A DNA stretch of 64,000 nt, taken from the NCBI GenBank assembly GCA_964534555.1, contig CAZHRK010000003.1:1-64000 (forward strand), in the 5' to 3' direction. Position 1 is the stretch's first letter. Each line of letters begins with the position of its first letter. A program made the position numbers and the translations under genes. Below, in pieces: positions 61,570 to 64,000 of this stretch. The notes beneath the pieces were generated by a model that saw only the letters and a list, made by a program, of their open reading frames with translations, made no database searches and had not been told where the DNA came from. The stretch is from CAZHRK01 sp964534555. Lineage in GTDB: Bacteria > Babelota > Babeliae > Babelales > RVW-14.

Positions 61570-62829
61570 ATGAAGGTAATTGTTTGGGGCGTATTACTCG
61601 TAGCTATGATTACACCGTGCTTTGCGGGTGAATCCATGAGCTCTGATCAAGCTTTTGCAAAGTGGCTTCGATGGCAGCGCGTCTATCATCCTCGATCTAT
61701 AGCCACAGCAAAGACGTTTCTCACTACAGAAACATTATCAACTCTTGATGAGAAAATAACAGAAATAAACACTGAGCATCCTGCCGCAGAAAAGGTTTTT
61801 TCGCATATGCTTGGTGCAGCTGGTAGGGAACCAGTAAAGAGAGAGCGTTTTGTGAAAAAACTCATGCAGGATTTAGGTGCATTTTATGATCGGTTTTTGC
61901 CTCGTCTAGCTGATGCGCTTAAGCATGATAATTATGATTACGATGCAACAACAGAAATTGGTGCAGCGGTTGATTACTACACAAGTTTTGTACGCTTTTT
62001 GTTTGCGCCGCTGGGAGATCAACTAGCGCAGGAGTACCTTTTTAGTTTTGCAGGAGATCTTTTTTTGCATTCATTTGCTACAGAGCATCATAAAACGTTG
62101 ATGAAGTACCTTGCTGATCCTGCCGAGGTTTCAACCTGTCGTAGTTTGTATAGCCTTATGTGGTACTACTTAGTTGGAGACGGCTGGAAGCACTATAATC
62201 AAGCATCTCTTGATCGTCTTAAATCAAAAGTGAAAGAAGGTAAAAGAGTTGTGTACATCGCTGGTGGGACAGATATTTATCAACTCCTGCTTTCGGGCAT
62301 TTACGCGATTGATGTGATTGATCCTATGCTTCCAACTCAAGATGAGTATTTGTCTGAGGGGTGGAACTTTTTTATACACCCACCAAGTGAAGATGCTTCT
62401 GTGAGGCTAAAAACTAAACAAGGAGATTTGCTCCTTGTGCTCAAAAGTCATGAGCAAATCGGAGAATTTGAGGCCAAGCTTTCTGATGGCTCTCTCCGTA
62501 CGATTCCAAAAACAATAACACAATGGCATGTTAAAAATAACAAAGGCAAAATCCTGGGAACTGTTACATTTTACAGGCGCTTTTGTGATCAAGAAGATTT
62601 TAGCTATGCATCAGATAGGGTTTATTTTATTTCATTTAATGAAATGTATTATCTGACGCTTGATGATGTGCATGGTGGCTGGGGGATTCGACCTGAAAAA
62701 TTCAATCCTAAGCTCAAATTATACGTAAAGCAGCTCCCAAGGCCTATTGATAAACAGGTCCTTGCAAATATTCATGAAGCTGAGTCTCAGCCGTTTAATT
62801 TTATTTTTTTAGGAAGCGTTCCTACATAG
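61570..62829 (+). CDS. Exported paralogue with Rossmann-like GGxD motif (second of pair)
   Basis: 419 residues from the ATG at 61570; an ATG six bases upstream sits too close to AAAGG. The signal peptide is about 1-20 (ending PCFAG). It matches its upstream neighbour along the chain: DGWKHYNQASLDRLKSK, RVVYIAGGTDIYQLLLSG, IDVIDPMLPTQ, RRFCDQEDF and SFNEMYYL. The glycine loop is AGGTD rather than GGGCD. The pair sits 12 bases apart in one operon and is probably a duplication with divergence of function. Confidence 0.6.
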   Translation: MKVIVWGVLLVAMITPCFAGESMSSDQAFAKWLRWQRVYHPRSIATAKTFLTTETLSTLDEKITEINTEHPAAEKVFSHMLGAAGREPVKRERFVKKLMQDLGAFYDRFLPRLADALKHDNYDYDATTEIGAAVDYYTSFVRFLFAPLGDQLAQEYLFSFAGDLFLHSFATEHHKTLMKYLADPAEVSTCRSLYSLMWYYLVGDGWKHYNQASLDRLKSKVKEGKRVVYIAGGTDIYQLLLSGIYAIDVIDPMLPTQDEYLSEGWNFFIHPPSEDASVRLKTKQGDLLLVLKSHEQIGEFEAKLSDGSLRTIPKTITQWHVKNNKGKILGTVTFYRRFCDQEDFSYASDRVYFISFNEMYYLTLDDVHGGWGIRPEKFNPKLKLYVKQLPRPIDKQVLANIHEAESQPFNFIFLGSVPT

Positions 62830-62839
62830 CATTTAGAGA

Positions 62840-64000
62840 TTATATTGATGGAATTGAATGATGATGATGTGAAATGTATCGTTCAATTCCATCAGCTATC
62901 CCTTGTGCAACTGTTTTTCTATATGCTCGTGACTTAAGTCGTTTACGCTCGTCGATATTTGTTAGAAAGCCGACTTCGATAAGTGCCGCTGGTATTTGAT
63001 TCATCATGAGCACTCGTAGCTGATTCTTTTTTACCCCACGATCATTAACGCTTGGGTGAGCATCTTTTCTTACTGATTCAACAAGATTTGTATGAATAGA
63101 GCGTGCAAGGTGATGTGATTTATTAAGTGTATTGTTCAGCTCGTGCGTTATGTCGTGCGCTAGCTTGTAGTCAGTTGGCATATTAACGAAAATAAAACTA
63201 ACATTCTTACCGCCCAGCTGTTTTTTCCCATCCAGGTAAAAGCTTTCGATGCCTTCATGGCGTGATGATGGGTAAATACCTGATGAATTAACATGGATTG
63301 ACACAAACATGTCTGCCTTCATTTGGCCAGCAAGATTACAACGATCAGCAAGACTTAGTGTTTTGTCTGTGGTGCGAGTCATAAGCGCATTAATTTTTCG
63401 CTGCTTGAGGATTTTTTGCACCTCATGCGCTATTGAAAGCGTTAGCTGTTTTTCCATGGTGCCACATGGTGCAGTGGTACCGTTTTCACTGCCTCCGTGG
63501 CCAGCGTCTATCATAACTCTAAGTTCTGTTCTTTTTTTTTTTTCACCGCTGAGCTCCGAATCGTACTGTAGAGTATCGTTTGAAGCAACCTGTATCAAAG
63601 CATCTTTACGCTTAAAGAGCTCAAGGTCTTCGCGCGAAAAAATGTTGAGAATGAATCTATGCGGATTATCCAGTAAGCAGGTTTTAATAAGGAATTCAGA
63701 CGGTTTACCTTTTTGATCTTTGTTCTGTACAAGATTAAGAGCTAGTACAACCCCAGGCTTAGCACCTGTTTGTTGTTTGATCGAAAAAGATCGAATAAGC
63801 CCAATATCTTTAAGCACCCCAAGTTTTCGGGTAATGCTTTCAGCGTTGCATGAATGGTAGTCAACCTGTGGGAAGAAAAGCTTGAGCTGATTATTTTTTG
63901 GTAAAATTTTGCGCTCACATTTTACAGGGAATGCAAAATCAAACATAATTTGCGTTGAGAGCCGATGCTTCACAACCTCAACCCAATTTACTTTGTTTGG
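62840..64000 (-). CDS. N-acetylmuramoyl-L-alanine amidase (5' end outside window)
   Basis: At least 386 residues. The frame stays open to the window edge, so the true start lies beyond 64000. The N-terminal part (about 1-130) looks like an AMIN domain (VKHRLSTQIMFDF, then FPVKCERKIL). The catalytic amidase_3 domain shows MIDAGHGGSENG, the Glu in TMEKQLTL, FVSIHVNSS and ALIEVGFLTN, which give the zinc ligands and catalytic Glu. The enzyme cleaves the amide between muramic acid and the peptide stem during cell separation. It ends in HHHHSIPSI. A 17-base-pair inverted repeat spans its last codons. Confidence 0.92.
   Translation of the reverse strand, partial: PNKVNWVEVVKHRLSTQIMFDFAFPVKCERKILPKNNQLKLFFPQVDYHSCNAESITRKLGVLKDIGLIRSFSIKQQTGAKPGVVLALNLVQNKDQKGKPSEFLIKTCLLDNPHRFILNIFSREDLELFKRKDALIQVASNDTLQYDSELSGEKKKRTELRVMIDAGHGGSENGTTAPCGTMEKQLTLSIAHEVQKILKQRKINALMTRTTDKTLSLADRCNLAGQMKADMFVSIHVNSSGIYPSSRHEGIESFYLDGKKQLGGKNVSFIFVNMPTDYKLAHDITHELNNTLNKSHHLARSIHTNLVESVRKDAHPSVNDRGVKKNQLRVLMMNQIPAALIEVGFLTNIDERKRLKSRAYRKTVAQGIADGIERYISHHHHSIPSI
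62846..62894. repeat. Long inverted repeat within the amidase 3' end
   Basis: TGATGGAATTGAATGAT (62846-62862) and ATCGTTCAATTCCATCA (62878-62894) are complementary over 17 positions with one G-T pair and a 15-base loop. It lies inside the last codons of the amidase, opposite the end of the convergent exported pair. No T tract follows on either strand. Confidence 0.75.

Noticed and set aside
1..64000. CRISPR arrays, insertion sequences, prophage genes and attachment sites
   Set aside because: No regularly spaced direct repeats, transposase motifs, integrase motifs or terminal inverted repeats flanked by target duplications were seen.

Overview
The window most likely comes from the chromosome of a host-associated, Gram-negative-type bacterium, and the best guess is the Candidatus Dependentiae (TM6) lineage. 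That assignment is an inference. It rests on moderate base composition, ordinary housekeeping genes scattered singly or in short operons, and about two dozen predicted exported proteins, many with no recognisable family. Several exported proteins carry eukaryote-facing domains: RING-type zinc fingers, cPLA2-like phospholipases, tectonin and farnesoic-acid-methyltransferase-like repeats, papain-like cysteine protease motifs, a zeta-toxin-like kinase and a MutS-like ATPase. A lipid-anchored FKBP, NfeD/flotillin, a glycosyltransferase 9 and an N-acetylmuramoyl-alanine amidase fit a cell with peptidoglycan and an outer envelope.

Layout. Bases 1-14 look like the last bases of a 5S rRNA, so an rRNA operon probably ends here. 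From 0.4 to 5.9 kb a minus-strand block holds threonine aldolase, a catalytically degenerate DUF2608/HAD protein, a D-amino-acid-oxidase-like flavoprotein whose usual C-terminal segment sits at its N-terminus, trmB and small exported proteins. From 6 to 20 kb lie a papain-like exported protein, an ABC exporter, an MFS exporter, a frameshifted RING gene, a zeta-like exported protein, an intact DUF2608 protein, a Bax-inhibitor-1 protein and the exported MutS-like ATPase. From 20 to 32.8 kb come two EamA transporters, NfeD-flotillin, an exported phospholipase, an FKBP lipoprotein and more exported unknowns. From 32.8 to 42 kb come rpmH, a trigger-factor-like chaperone, tRNA-Leu and tRNA-Lys, a 1651-residue exported repeat protein and ruvB. 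From 42 to 50 kb come brnQ with a valine-rich leader ORF, a membrane RING protein, a second phospholipase, tandem RING-variant paralogues, yebC, yicC and a glycosyltransferase. From 50 to 64 kb come exported unknowns, a PgsA-PgpA fusion, gyrA-dprA-maf, an M50-like protease, two tandem exported paralogues with a GGGxD motif and a cell-wall amidase cut by the window edge.

Two themes link the genes. The first is a large exported repertoire that could act on host ubiquitin, lipid and nucleic-acid systems. The second is a recurring 5' leader design: at several exported-protein genes the start of the predicted transcript can pair with the Shine-Dalgarno sequence, or a terminator-like hairpin runs directly into the start codon. 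This could couple transcription termination to translation initiation.

All functions are read from sequence by eye. No database search was run, and family names rest on recognised motifs.
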